Shown here: in pieces, positions 27,289 to 37,103 of the stretch
Layout: each line of letters opens with the position of its first letter
Numbering within the stretch: position 1 is the first letter of the stretch
Assembly: GCF_904848625.1 (NCBI RefSeq)
Contig: NZ_CAJHCP010000006.1
Location: 474,609-538,608 of the forward strand
Reading direction: 5' to 3'
Source of the DNA: Paraburkholderia metrosideri
GTDB lineage: Bacteria; Pseudomonadota; Gammaproteobacteria; Burkholderiales; Burkholderiaceae
DNA: 64,000 nucleotides
The notes under the pieces: model-generated
Told to the model about the DNA's origin: nothing
Databases searched by the model: none
The model's input: the letters and a program-made list of their open reading frames with translations, nothing else
Translations under genes and position numbers: made by a program

Positions 27289-28389
27289 TCAAGGCGCGCT
27301 GGCCGCGATCTTCGGTGTGCCGACGGCGACATCGCCGCATTGCGCGCGATGGCGCAGCGCGTGGTCGATCAATACCAGTGCGAGCATCGATTCAGCGATC
27401 GGCGTGGCGCGAATGCCCACACAGGGGTCATGCCGCCCAAACGTCTCGACCACAGCAGGACTGCCCGCTTTGTCGATCGAACGGCGCGGTGTGCGGATGC
27501 TCGAAGTCGGCTTGATTGCGATCGACACGGTAATGTCTTGCCCTGTCGAAATACCGCCAAGCACACCGCCCGCGTGATTGCCGACGAAGCCTTCCGGCGT
27601 CAGTTCGTCGCCATGCACCGAACCGCGTTGCGCGACGCTTGCGAAACCTGCGCCGATCTCGATGCCCTTCACCGCGTTGATGCCCATCATTGCGTGCGCG
27701 ATGTCTGCGTCGAGACGGTCGAACAGCGGCTCGCCAAGACCGACCGGCACGCCGGAGGCCACCACGTTGATACGCGCGCCAATCGAATCGCCGTCTTTGC
27801 GCAGCGCGTCCATATACGACTCAAGCTGCGGCACGATGTCGGCGTTCGGTACGAAGAACGGGTTCTCGCGCACGTGTACCCAGTCGACGAAAGGTACGTC
27901 AATCTCGCCCAGCGCGGCCATGTAGCCACGAATCTCGGTGCCGAACTTCTCGCGCAGCCACTTCTTCGCAACCGCGCCTGCCGCGACCGTGGGCGCAGTC
28001 AGACGTGCGGACGAACGGCCGCCGCCGCGATAGTCGCGGATACCGTATTTCTGCCAATAGGTGTAATCGGCGTGGCCGGGACGGAACGTGTCGGCAATGT
28101 TGCCGTAGTCCTTGCTGCGCTGGTCCGTGTTGCGGATCAGCAGTGCGATCGGGGCGCCGGTGGTTTGTCCTTCGAACACGCCCGACAGGATTTCGACCTT
28201 GTCTTCTTCCTGACGCTGCGTAACGTGCCGCGACGTGCCGGGCTTGCGGCGGTCGAGTTCTAACTGGATGTCGGCTTCGTTGAGCGTCATGCCCGGAGGG
28301 CAGCCGTCGATCACGCAGCCGATAGCGGGGCCGTGCGATTCGCCGAAGGTCGTGACAGTGAAAAGCGTACCGAGCGTGTTGCCGGACAT
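27289..28389 (-). CDS. aroC: Chorismate synthase
   Basis: A 366-residue enzyme converting 5-enolpyruvylshikimate 3-phosphate to chorismate with reduced FMN. Family signatures seen: [18 protein letters not shown] at residues 16-33, [15 protein letters not shown] (RGGGRSSAR), and [14 protein letters not shown]. The C-terminal motif [19 protein letters not shown] and the [15 protein letters not shown] segment are complete. The ATG at 28389 begins MSGNTLG, the conserved N terminus; the frame runs on to 28611 but through a direct-repeat region without a start site. Confidence 0.98.
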   Translation of the reverse strand: MSGNTLGTLFTVTTFGESHGPAIGCVIDGCPPGMTLNEADIQLELDRRKPGTSRHVTQRQEEDKVEILSGVFEGQTTGAPIALLIRNTDQRSKDYGNIADTFRPGHADYTYWQKYGIRDYRGGGRSSARLTAPTVAAGAVAKKWLREKFGTEIRGYMAALGEIDVPFVDWVHVRENPFFVPNADIVPQLESYMDALRKDGDSIGARINVVASGVPVGLGEPLFDRLDADIAHAMMGINAVKGIEIGAGFASVAQRGSVHGDELTPEGFVGNHAGGVLGGISTGQDITVSIAIKPTSSIRTPRRSIDKAGSPAVVETFGRHDPCVGIRATPIAESMLALVLIDHALRHRAQCGDVAVGTPKIAASAP

Positions 28390-28490
28390 GGGCGTCGTCC
28401 AAAGAAATGCGGGGAGAACGCTATTATGCCAGCCCCATCGCATCTGGGCCGCTCCGCGCGGCGGTTCTGGCCGATTGGCCAGGGGTGGGT

Positions 28491-28555
28491 GGGCACGCGT
28501 TGGGTTTTGCTGGCAGGTGCGCCCGGCGAGGGCACGCGTTGGGCTTTGCTGGCAG
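28491..28555. repeat. 26-bp direct repeat, two copies
   Basis: Two copies of a 26-base unit beginning GGGCACGCGTTGGG, at 28491-28516 and 28530-28555, differing at one base and offset by 39. They lie upstream of aroC in the gap to the MFS-acyltransferase gene, roughly 100-165 bases before the aroC start. Confidence 0.8.
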
Positions 28556-28664
28556 CCATACCCAAGCGCCGCGCTCGGCGCACACCCAGTCACCCAACCT
28601 GACCGATGCACCCGGCAACCGCACGCCGGCAGAGTGCCACCCTACCTGCTCCGCACCCGCCCCC

Positions 28665-30602
28665 TTACTTCCGGGCTCCCCGCAACTCCGTAACGATCTC
28701 CTGCAGTTTCTCAGGTGTGGCCTGCGCCGGGTCAATCGGCTCGCCCACCGCGAGACTCAGCCGGCTCATCACGCCCTTCTGGATCGGCCGCGGCCAGCGC
28801 GCGTCGTTCCCGCGAGAAAACACACTGCCCCACAAGCCGCGCAGCGCCATCGGAATGACCGGCGCGGGCGTGCGTTTGATGATCTCCGTCACGCCGTGGC
28901 GGAACGGATTCATCTCGCCGGTTCGCGTGAGCTTGCCTTCCGGGAAGATGCACACCAGATCGCCCTCGGCCAGCGCCTGCGCGCAGCGGTCATAAGCCTG
29001 AGCGAGCAGCGCCGCATCCTGATGCGCGGGGGCGATCGGAATCGCTTTCGCATGACGGAACACCCAACCCGCGAACGGCGACCTGAAAATCTGGTGGTCC
29101 ATCACGAAACGGATAGGCCGCGGGCTCTCGGCCATGATGACGATAGCGTCCACGAAACTCACGTGGTTGCACACGAGGACGGCCGCGCCCTCCTCGGGAA
29201 TCCGCTCGGCATGCACGAGCCTGATCCGGTAGAACGTATGGACCAGCATCCACGCGATAAAGCGCAGCAGAAACTCCGGCACCAGCGAATAGATATAAGT
29301 CGCGACGACGATGTTCAGCAGCGCGGTGACGAGGAAAATCGCCGGAATACTGAAGCCCGCCGCGGTCAGGCCGATTGCCATCAACGACGATACGATCATG
29401 AACAGCGAATTCAGAATATTGTTCGCGGCGATGATGCGCGCCCGATGGCTTGGCTGACTACGACTCTGGATCAGCGCGTAGAGCGGCACGCTATAAAAGC
29501 CGCCGAACATCGCGAGCAGGAACAGATCTGTCAGCACGCGCCAATGCGCGGCCTGCACGAGAAATTCGCCGACGCTCAGCAGGTGCCTCCCCGGCGGCAG
29601 CGCATGACTCGCGAAAAACAGGTCGATCGCGAACACACTCATGCCGATCGAACCCAGCGGCACGAGACCGATTTCGATGCGCCGTTTGGACAGTTTTTCG
29701 CACATCAGCGACCCTAGCCCAATGCCGATCGAGAACGTGCCGAGCAACACGGTCACGACGTCCGGGTTGGCCGACAGCACGTTTTTCGCGAAACTGAAGA
29801 ACGACGACAGAAACGTCGCGCCGATAAACCATAGCCACGAAATGCCAAGCAGGCTGAGGAAAACCGTGCGGTTTTCGCGTGCGAGTTTCAGGTTGCGCCA
29901 GGTCTCGCTGAACGGATTCCAGTTGATGCGCAGATCGGGCTGCGGCGCAGCCGTCACCGGAACGAAATTCGACATCAGGCGGCCGATCAGCGCAATCGCG
30001 ATGCACGCGCAGGCCAGCACCACTGCGCCGTGCTCGACAAGCCCCGCGCCCGCGCCGCCGATGATCGTGCCGATCAGAATCGCCACGAAGGTGCCCATCT
30101 CGACCAGTCCGTTGCCGCCCACCAACTCCGATTTCGACAGATGTTGCGGCAGATACGAGTACTTGACGGGGCCGAACACGGTCGAATGCACGCCCATCAG
30201 AAACGTGCACAGATACAGCAACGGCGCGCTGTGCAGCCAGAAACCCGCAGCGCCGATCAGCATCACGACGATTTCGAAGGTCTTGACGAAGCGCGTGAGC
30301 ATCGCCTTGTCGTACTTGTCCGCGATCTGGCCGGCCGTGGCGGACAGCAGAACGAACGGCAGGATGAAGATTGCCGAAATCAGGAACGCGGCAGTGGCCG
30401 GATCGACACCTGAAAAGCGCGCCGCCTGATACGTGACGAGCGACGTGAAGCCGATCTTGAACACGTTGTCATTCATCGCGCCGAGGAACTGGGTCCAGAA
30501 AAACGGCGCGAAACGACGCTGACCGAGCAGCCGGAACTGGGATTCGTGCGCGTCGTGCGCGCGGGCAGCGCGGCGGGAAGCAGGTAGCGGACGATCACTC
30601 AT
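28665..30602 (-). CDS. MFS transporter fused to PlsC-type 1-acyl-glycerol-3-phosphate acyltransferase (LplT-Aas-like)
   Basis: A 645-residue two-part protein. Residues about 25-420 are a major-facilitator domain resembling LplT (lysophospholipid importer), with hydrophobic segments such as AAFLISAIFILPFVLLSATA. Residues about 440-645 are a PlsC acyltransferase with the catalytic NHVSFVD motif, the FPEGKLTRTG motif and a VIPMALRGLWGS block. LplT-Aas systems import and reacylate lysophospholipids; full Aas also carries an AMP-binding acyl-ACP synthetase domain, absent here. Acyl groups would therefore come from acyl-CoA or acyl-ACP made elsewhere. It is a single open frame with no sign of frameshift. 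Confidence 0.9.
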   Translation of the reverse strand: MSDRPLPASRRAARAHDAHESQFRLLGQRRFAPFFWTQFLGAMNDNVFKIGFTSLVTYQAARFSGVDPATAAFLISAIFILPFVLLSATAGQIADKYDKAMLTRFVKTFEIVVMLIGAAGFWLHSAPLLYLCTFLMGVHSTVFGPVKYSYLPQHLSKSELVGGNGLVEMGTFVAILIGTIIGGAGAGLVEHGAVVLACACIAIALIGRLMSNFVPVTAAPQPDLRINWNPFSETWRNLKLARENRTVFLSLLGISWLWFIGATFLSSFFSFAKNVLSANPDVVTVLLGTFSIGIGLGSLMCEKLSKRRIEIGLVPLGSIGMSVFAIDLFFASHALPPGRHLLSVGEFLVQAAHWRVLTDLFLLAMFGGFYSVPLYALIQSRSQPSHRARIIAANNILNSLFMIVSSLMAIGLTAAGFSIPAIFLVTALLNIVVATYIYSLVPEFLLRFIAWMLVHTFYRIRLVHAERIPEEGAAVLVCNHVSFVDAIVIMAESPRPIRFVMDHQIFRSPFAGWVFRHAKAIPIAPAHQDAALLAQAYDRCAQALAEGDLVCIFPEGKLTRTGEMNPFRHGVTEIIKRTPAPVIPMALRGLWGSVFSRGNDARWPRPIQKGVMSRLSLAVGEPIDPAQATPEKLQEIVTELRGARK

Positions 30603-30868
30603 GAAGTGGAAGGATCAGGTCAGAAAAGTGGCGAAGAAGCGAACGGCGCATATGTCGGGCGTGGTACGCGGCGCGGTGCCAGATAAACGCGATTGCGCTT
30701 GAAGAAGTGTGAGAACCGGCCCGCGAGAAGAACCCCGCGCCGGCAACCGCGCTTTCTGATCGTCCGCCACGCGAGCGGACACAAAAAAAGCGCACACTTT
30801 CGCGCGCGCCTTGGCTGCATTGTCGCGCTCGTGGCGATAGCCCGAGCGCGACGATAAGTGACCGGACA

Positions 30869-31330
30869 TTAACGCGCCGGCTGCTGTTCCTGCTGCTCTT
30901 CCGGCCAGTCGCGGATATATGCCTTAAGCATGCGGTTCTCGAAACCCTGCTCTTCGACCACCGCTTTCGCCACGTCGTAGAACGAGATCACGCCCATCAG
31001 CGTGCGGCTTTCCAGCACCGGAAGATAGCGCACGTGATGCTCGAGCATCATGCGGCGAACTTCGTTGACGTCGGTTTCCGGCGTGCAGGTGAGCGGATGG
31101 TCGTCCATCACCTTGCGGATCGTCGAGGTGCCGACGCTGCCGCCGTTCTTGCTGAGCGTCAGAATGATTTCGCGGAAGGTGAGCATACCGACCAGATCGC
31201 CATATTCCATCACCACCAGCGAGCCGATATCGTGCTCGGCCATCGCATTGACCGCTTCGTGCAGCGTGGTATCCGGTGTGACCGTGAAAAGGGTGTTGCC
31301 TTTGACTTTAAGAATGTCGCTGACTCGCAT
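30869..31330 (-). CDS. CBS domain-containing protein
   Basis: A 153-residue protein made of a tandem CBS pair (Bateman module): the first about residues 8-65 (VTPDTTLHEAVNAMAEHDIG, DLVGMLTFREI), the second about 78-135 (PLTCTPETDVNEVRRMMLEH, TLMGVISFYDVAKAV). Such modules bind adenosine nucleotides. There is no attached enzymatic or DNA-binding domain, so it is a stand-alone regulator of unknown partner. It is divergent from the O-acetylhomoserine sulfhydrylase gene. Confidence 0.9.
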   Translation of the reverse strand: MRVSDILKVKGNTLFTVTPDTTLHEAVNAMAEHDIGSLVVMEYGDLVGMLTFREIILTLSKNGGSVGTSTIRKVMDDHPLTCTPETDVNEVRRMMLEHHVRYLPVLESRTLMGVISFYDVAKAVVEEQGFENRMLKAYIRDWPEEQQEQQPAR

Positions 31331-31568
31331 GATCTGTCTCCGTGATACCCGCTAGCTGGCAATGCATGAATGATTTTTGATCCTAGCGGAAAGGCTCATA
31401 AAAGGAAAGCGGCCCGCCCACCAAGGCGCAGCGGGCGTTCGCGGACCGCCAGGCGCATTTTTTCGCGCCCGCGCCTCGGGAAAACCGCGCTTGAAGCCGC
31501 CAATGCCGGTGATAGCATGGCCGCCACTTTCACCATTCGCGAGGCCGCTCGTGGCCCCGCCGTCCACG

Positions 31569-32906
31569 ATGTCCGCCAACCGTTTCGACACGCTTGCGCT
31601 GCATGCCGGCGCCGCTCCCGACCCCGCCACCGGCGCGCGCGCCACGCCGATTTACCAGACCACCTCGTTCACGTTTCGCGATTCGGACCACGCCGCCGCG
31701 CTCTTCAATATGGAACGCGCCGGCCACGTTTATTCGCGGATCTCGAACCCGACCGTAGCCGTGTTCGAGGAGCGCGTTGCCGCGCTCGAAAACGGCGCGG
31801 GCGCGATCGGCACGGCCAGCGGGCAGGCTGCGCTGCATCTGGCCATTGTCACGTTGATGGGCGCCGGCTCGCACATCGTCGCCTCCAGTGCGCTGTACGG
31901 CGGCTCGCACAACCTGCTGCACTACACATTGCGGCGCTTCGGCATCGAAACGACGTTCGTCAAACCCGGCGACCACGATGCCTGGCGCGCCGCGCTGCGC
32001 CCCACCACGCGGCTGCTGTTCGGCGAGACGCTCGGCAATCCGGGGCTCGACGTGCTCGATCTCGCCGCCGTGGCGCAGATCGCCCATGAACACCGCGTAC
32101 CGCTGCTGGTCGACTCGACTTTCACAACGCCGTACCTGCTCAAACCGTTCGAGCACGGAGCCGATTTCGTTTATCACTCGGCCACCAAATTCCTCGGCGG
32201 CCACGGTACGACGATTGGCGGCGTGCTGGTGGACGGCGGCACGTTCGACTTCGATGCGTCGGGCCGCTTCCCCGAATTCACCGAGCCTTATGACGGCTTT
32301 CACGGCATGGTATTCACCGAGGAAAGCACGGTCGCGCCGTTCCTGCTGCGAGCACGCCGCGAGGGTCTGCGCGATTTCGGCGCGTGCCTGCATCCGCAGG
32401 CCGCGTGGCAACTGCTGCAAGGGATCGAAACCCTGCCATTGCGGATGGAGCGGCACGTCGCCAATACGCGCCGCGTGGTCGAGTTTCTTGCCGCTCATGC
32501 CGCCGTCGACAGCGTGGCGTACCCGGAATTGCCGACGCACCCCGATCACGCACTCGCGAAACGGCTGCTGCCGCGCGGCGCCGGTGCGGTGTTCAGCTTC
32601 AATCTGCGTGGCGATCGCGCGGCCGGACGCAGCTTTATCGAGGCGTTGTCGCTGTTCTCGCATCTGGCGAATGTCGGCGATGCGCGCTCGCTGGTGATTC
32701 ACCCCGCCTCGACCACCCACTTCCGGATGGACGCCGCCGCGCTCGCGGCCGCGGGCATTGCCGAAGGCACGATTCGTCTGTCGATCGGACTTGAAGACCC
32801 GGACGATCTGATCGACGACCTCAAGCGCGCGCTCAAAGTGGCGCAGAAATCGGCCAGCGCCAGCGGTTCCGGCAGCACGTCTCAACCCCGCCCGGAGTCA
32901 GCATGA
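31569..32906 (+). CDS. O-acetylhomoserine sulfhydrylase (Cys/Met metabolism PLP enzyme)
   Basis: A 445-residue PLP-dependent trans-sulfuration enzyme. Seen: the N-terminal LHAGAAPDPATGARATPIYQ, the cofactor region GTASGQAALHLAI, LFGETLGNPGLDVLDL, the PLP aspartate in VDSTFTTPYLLKP, and the Schiff-base lysine in HSATKFLGGHGTTIGGV. The insertion FPEFTEPYDGFHGMVF after the lysine is typical of MetY, which makes homocysteine from O-acetylhomoserine and sulfide, rather than of MetB or MetZ. The ATG at 31569 begins MSANRF; upstream in-frame ATGs would add an unrelated leader. The next gene overlaps its stop by ATGA. Confidence 0.9.
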   Translation: MSANRFDTLALHAGAAPDPATGARATPIYQTTSFTFRDSDHAAALFNMERAGHVYSRISNPTVAVFEERVAALENGAGAIGTASGQAALHLAIVTLMGAGSHIVASSALYGGSHNLLHYTLRRFGIETTFVKPGDHDAWRAALRPTTRLLFGETLGNPGLDVLDLAAVAQIAHEHRVPLLVDSTFTTPYLLKPFEHGADFVYHSATKFLGGHGTTIGGVLVDGGTFDFDASGRFPEFTEPYDGFHGMVFTEESTVAPFLLRARREGLRDFGACLHPQAAWQLLQGIETLPLRMERHVANTRRVVEFLAAHAAVDSVAYPELPTHPDHALAKRLLPRGAGAVFSFNLRGDRAAGRSFIEALSLFSHLANVGDARSLVIHPASTTHFRMDAAALAAAGIAEGTIRLSIGLEDPDDLIDDLKRALKVAQKSASASGSGSTSQPRPESA

Positions 32907-33736
32907 TCGTCACCGTCCAACACAAGTCGGCCTATGCCTACACCGGCGGCAAACCGTTCGACGCCGGTCTGCCGACAGCGGTATTCATCCACGGCGCCGA
33001 GCACGATCACAGCGTGTGGGCTTTGCAAAGCCGCTATTTCGCTCACCATGGCTTCAGCGTGCTCGCCGTCGACCTGCCGGGCCATCGCCGCAGTGACGGC
33101 CCGGCCCTCACCACGGTGGCGGCCATGGCAGACTGGCTAGCCGCACTGCTCGACGCGGCGGGCGTAAAACGCGCGTTCGTCGCGGGCCACAGCATGGGTT
33201 CGCTGATCGCGCTCGATTTCGCCGGCCGTTATCCACAACGCGTCACGCACCTCGCTCTGCTTGCCACGGCGGTACCGATGGCGGTCTCCGACGCGCTGCT
33301 CGACGCGGCGCTGAATCGCGAGCCCGATGCAATCGGCACGGTCAATCAATGGTCGCATTCGACGCTCGCCGCGAAGCCGTCCTCCCCGGGTCCCGGCTTC
33401 TGGCTGCACGGTATGAACCAGCGGCTGATGGAGCGCGTGTCGGCCAGCGGTGAACCAAATTTGTTCCACACCGACTTCACCGCCTGCAACAGCTACGCGG
33501 ACGGCCTCAACCGGGCCGCTCAGGTGCGCTGCGCCACCCGTCTGATCGTCGGACGGCGTGACGCGATGACTCCGCCGCGCGCTGCCCGAACACTCGCCGA
33601 CGCGCTGGCACAGGCCGGCGTTCCCGTCGACACGGTGACGCTCGAAGCGGGTCACGCGTTGATGACCGAGCAACCCGACGCCACGCTCGATGCACTCTTT
33701 AGCTTCGCATCCAGCCCGCCTCGGCAAGCGCGATAG
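32903..33736 (+). CDS. Alpha/beta fold hydrolase
   Basis: A 277-residue alpha/beta hydrolase whose ATG overlaps the preceding sulfhydrylase stop (ATGA), so the two are translationally coupled. Motifs: VFIHGAEHDHSVW (oxyanion histidine-glycine), VDLPGHRRSDG, the nucleophile elbow FVAGHSMGSLIALDF (GHSMGS), an acidic residue near LIVGRRDAMTPP, and the histidine in LEAGHALMTEQPD. The coupling hints at a role linked to sulfur amino-acid metabolism, but it is clearly shorter than homoserine acetyltransferase (MetX) and its substrate is unknown. Confidence 0.88.
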   Translation: MIVTVQHKSAYAYTGGKPFDAGLPTAVFIHGAEHDHSVWALQSRYFAHHGFSVLAVDLPGHRRSDGPALTTVAAMADWLAALLDAAGVKRAFVAGHSMGSLIALDFAGRYPQRVTHLALLATAVPMAVSDALLDAALNREPDAIGTVNQWSHSTLAAKPSSPGPGFWLHGMNQRLMERVSASGEPNLFHTDFTACNSYADGLNRAAQVRCATRLIVGRRDAMTPPRAARTLADALAQAGVPVDTVTLEAGHALMTEQPDATLDALFSFASSPPRQAR

Positions 33737-33935
33737 AGACGGGCAAGTCGTCACACTATCCAGGTTGAATCAGCCGCGCCATCGGCCGAATGGCCAGGTT
33801 GCGCGCCTGGCCCGATAGCCGCACAATGAGTCAAGCCCGTTCTGTCTCGACCAGATGTAGCTGGCGTTCAGGTACGTGTCGAGGCAACCGGGCGCGACGG
33901 GCACAGGATCGACAAGCGTCCACACGGAGGCCGTC

Positions 33936-34256
33936 ATGGCTCAAACCGCACACACCGATCACTTCGCGAGTTTCGCGGAGTTCTATCCGTACTATCTGAG
34001 CGAGCATCGCAACACGGTCTCGCGGCGGCTGCACTTCGTGGGATCGCTCGGCGTGATCGGCTGTCTCGCGATGGCGCTTGCCACCGGCGACTGGCTATGG
34101 CTGCCAGCGGCCGTTATCTGTGGATACGGCTTTGCATGGGTCGGGCATTTTTTCTTCGAGAAGAACCGTCCCGCGACTTTCCGGCATCCGTTTTACAGCC
34201 TGATGGGCGACTGGGTAATGTTCAAGGACATTTGCGTCGGCCGAATTTCGTTGTAG
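33936..34256 (+). CDS. DUF962/Mpo1-like membrane protein
   Basis: A 106-residue protein with two close hydrophobic segments (about residues 35-72) and the DUF962 histidine pattern: YYLSEHRNTVSRRLHFVGS, then GHFFFEKNRPATFRHP. The yeast homologue Mpo1 is an iron-dependent dioxygenase for 2-hydroxy fatty acids; conserved histidines here match that family, but bacterial function is not established. CGGAGG lies six bases before the ATG at 33936. Frame extension to 33876 is unsupported. Confidence 0.85.
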   Translation: MAQTAHTDHFASFAEFYPYYLSEHRNTVSRRLHFVGSLGVIGCLAMALATGDWLWLPAAVICGYGFAWVGHFFFEKNRPATFRHPFYSLMGDWVMFKDICVGRISL

Positions 34257-34323
34257 TTTGTGCCGGCTGGTTGTGCCGGGGCTTGCGGCGTGTACAGCAA
34301 TGCGTCGGCCTTTACAGATTGCG

Positions 34324-35637
34324 TCAAGCCGCCTGATGCGGCATCGCAGCCGCCGCGCGCTCGCTGTCGCCAGCACGCGCCGCCCGGGCGGCCACCCGCG
34401 CCGTCAGCAACGCAGCCAGCGTCACCTTCAGTTTGTCGTTGTCGAGCGCGGCGAGAAGCGTCCCGCTATCCACGCGGGTCGATTCCAGTTCAAGCTGATA
34501 CTGAAGCTCCGCGCGGTCGATGATGAACAGATCGAACAACTGTTCGACCGTAATCTGCGCAGGATTCGCCAGCAGCAGAAAATGCGGGCGCGCACCGTTC
34601 TCCTCCAATCGCGCAATCCATTCGATCTCCTCGAGCTTCTGCAACAGGCGGACGGTGATGTCCATATCACGGCGGAGCATGCGCGCGAGTTCGGGCACCG
34701 TGTAACCGCTCTTACCCGCGTCGCGTGCTTCGGAGAGCCGTGCGAGCAGTTCGAGCGAGTCGAACAGATTGCTCCCCTCGAACGTAGGCCGGTGAAACTG
34801 GCCGATGCGAATGGCCGGCAATGCAGACGCGATCATCGCGCCCGCCAGCGTGATGAACCAGCACAGATACATCCATAAGAGAAAGAGCGGCACGGCGGCG
34901 AACGCGCCGTACACGGCCGTATAAGTGGGAATACGGCGCACGTAATAACCAAAACCGCGCTTGGCCAACTCGAACGCGATCGCGGCGGTCACGCCGCCAA
35001 TCACCGCATCACGCCATTCCACCCGACAGTTCGGCAGATACACATAGAGCATCGTGAAAGCGAGCGCGGTCAGCGGCAGCGCGGCCCCGGTAAGCGCCCA
35101 CTCGATGACCGGTGTCATCCGCTGAGCCGCCGTGAACGTCATGGATTGCGTGAACACGTACGAGGAAATCGACAGACTCACGCCGATCAGCAGCGGACCG
35201 AGCGTGATGATTGCCCAGTAGACGAGGATGCGCTGCGCGATAGGCCGCGCCTTGCGTACCCGCCAGATAACATTGAAGGCGGACTCCACGGTCATCATGG
35301 TCATCACTGCCGTGAGAAACAGCAGGATCATGCCAATCGTGGTCAACCCTTTCGCCTTCGACGCGAACTGGTTCAGATATTTGAAGATCTGGCTGTTCAG
35401 CTGCTCCGGCATCAGATGGTCGGCGAGAAAAAACTGCAGCGACTGCTGGAACGAGCTGAAAATCGGGAAGGCGGTGAACAGCGCAAATGCAACGGTGGCG
35501 AGCGGCACCAGCGCGAGCATCGCCGTGAACGTGAGGCTGCCGGCCACCTGCGGAATACGGTCTTCGCTAATGCGCTGCGCAGCAAACCGCGCGAGCCGTT
35601 TGAGCGTGTCGAGATCGAAACGCACCCTGGACAACAA
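34324..35637 (-). CDS. YihY/virulence factor BrkB family membrane protein
   Basis: About 437 residues. The N-terminal 290 residues have six hydrophobic segments of the YihY/BrkB (formerly RNase BN) family, with the family blocks VAGSLTFTAMLALVPLATVA, YLPNCRVEWRDAVIGG and PTYTAVYGAFAAVPLFLLWM. A cytoplasmic winged-helix-like tail of about 140 residues follows (YTVPELARMLRRDMDITVRL). The start is ambiguous: an in-frame GTG at 35643 overlaps the strong ribosome binding site AAGGAGGT, so the TTG codons at 35637 or 35634 are better placed. Function unknown; not an RNase. Confidence 0.88.
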   Translation of the reverse strand: MLSRVRFDLDTLKRLARFAAQRISEDRIPQVAGSLTFTAMLALVPLATVAFALFTAFPIFSSFQQSLQFFLADHLMPEQLNSQIFKYLNQFASKAKGLTTIGMILLFLTAVMTMMTVESAFNVIWRVRKARPIAQRILVYWAIITLGPLLIGVSLSISSYVFTQSMTFTAAQRMTPVIEWALTGAALPLTALAFTMLYVYLPNCRVEWRDAVIGGVTAAIAFELAKRGFGYYVRRIPTYTAVYGAFAAVPLFLLWMYLCWFITLAGAMIASALPAIRIGQFHRPTFEGSNLFDSLELLARLSEARDAGKSGYTVPELARMLRRDMDITVRLLQKLEEIEWIARLEENGARPHFLLLANPAQITVEQLFDLFIIDRAELQYQLELESTRVDSGTLLAALDNDKLKVTLAALLTARVAARAARAGDSERAAAAMPHQAA

Positions 35638-35658
35638 ACCCACCTCCTTGCTTTCTAA

Positions 35659-36393
<735 letters not shown>

Positions 36394-36407
36394 GCGCCGG
36401 CCCGGGC

Positions 36408-37052
36408 ATGGAATCGACAGCCACGCGAGAGGCTAATGCGGCGATGAAAGCATCGCTGCACGCAGCCGCCGTGCCGGTTCATGCAAGCTCGGCTGCCGCA
36501 CTGGGCGCGAGCGCTGCGCTGCTCGCGCTGATCATTCTGTCCGTCGCGTGGGAATGGTGGCTCGCGCCGTTGCGCCCCGGCGGCTCGGCGCTGGTGCTGA
36601 AGGCGGTCCCGCTGCTGCTCGCGTTGCCCGGCGTCTGGCGGCGCCGGCTCTACACGCTGCAGTGGGCGTCGATGCTGATTCTGCTGTATTTCGCCGAGGG
36701 GGTCGTGCGCGGCTGGAGCGATCATGGGTTGAGTGCACGGCTGGGCTGGCTGCAAACCGCGCTTGCGGTGGTGTTTTTTGTTTGCACGCTGGCTTATGTC
36801 GGCCCGTTCAAGCGAGCCGCGAAACGGGCTGCTAAGGGGGCGGCGAAACGGGCGGCGAGCCAGATGACAGCTTCGAATGCCGCGTCAGCCGCCGTGGACC
36901 CAGCCATCGAACCGGACGCGCAACACGGCAGCACACCTCCCCCGCTTCAGGCTGCAGCGTTCGCGGCCGACTCCACGGCAAATCAGCCAACCTCTGCGCC
37001 GGCAACTGATGTCGACAGGCATTCCAGTCCGAACGCCGGTAAGGCCAGATGA
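36408..37052 (+). CDS. DUF2069 domain membrane protein with basic C-terminal tail
   Basis: A 214-residue protein. The first half holds about four hydrophobic segments (SSAAALGASAALLALIILSV; ALVLKAVPLLLALPG; LYTLQWASMLILLYFAEGVV; WLQTALAVVFFVCTLAYV) typical of the small DUF2069 proteins next to wrbA. The C-terminal 80 residues are low-complexity (KRAAKRAAKGAAKRAA, then Ala/Pro/Thr-rich). A GTG at 36390 overlaps the wrbA stop and could be the start; the ATG at 36408 was chosen. Coupling to wrbA is likely. Function unknown. Confidence 0.75.
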   Translation: MESTATREANAAMKASLHAAAVPVHASSAAALGASAALLALIILSVAWEWWLAPLRPGGSALVLKAVPLLLALPGVWRRRLYTLQWASMLILLYFAEGVVRGWSDHGLSARLGWLQTALAVVFFVCTLAYVGPFKRAAKRAAKGAAKRAASQMTASNAASAAVDPAIEPDAQHGSTPPPLQAAAFAADSTANQPTSAPATDVDRHSSPNAGKAR

Positions 37053-37103
37053 GAGCGCCCCGCCCCACCTGACAATCTCCCCAAAATCCGCCAACCGACC
37101 ATC

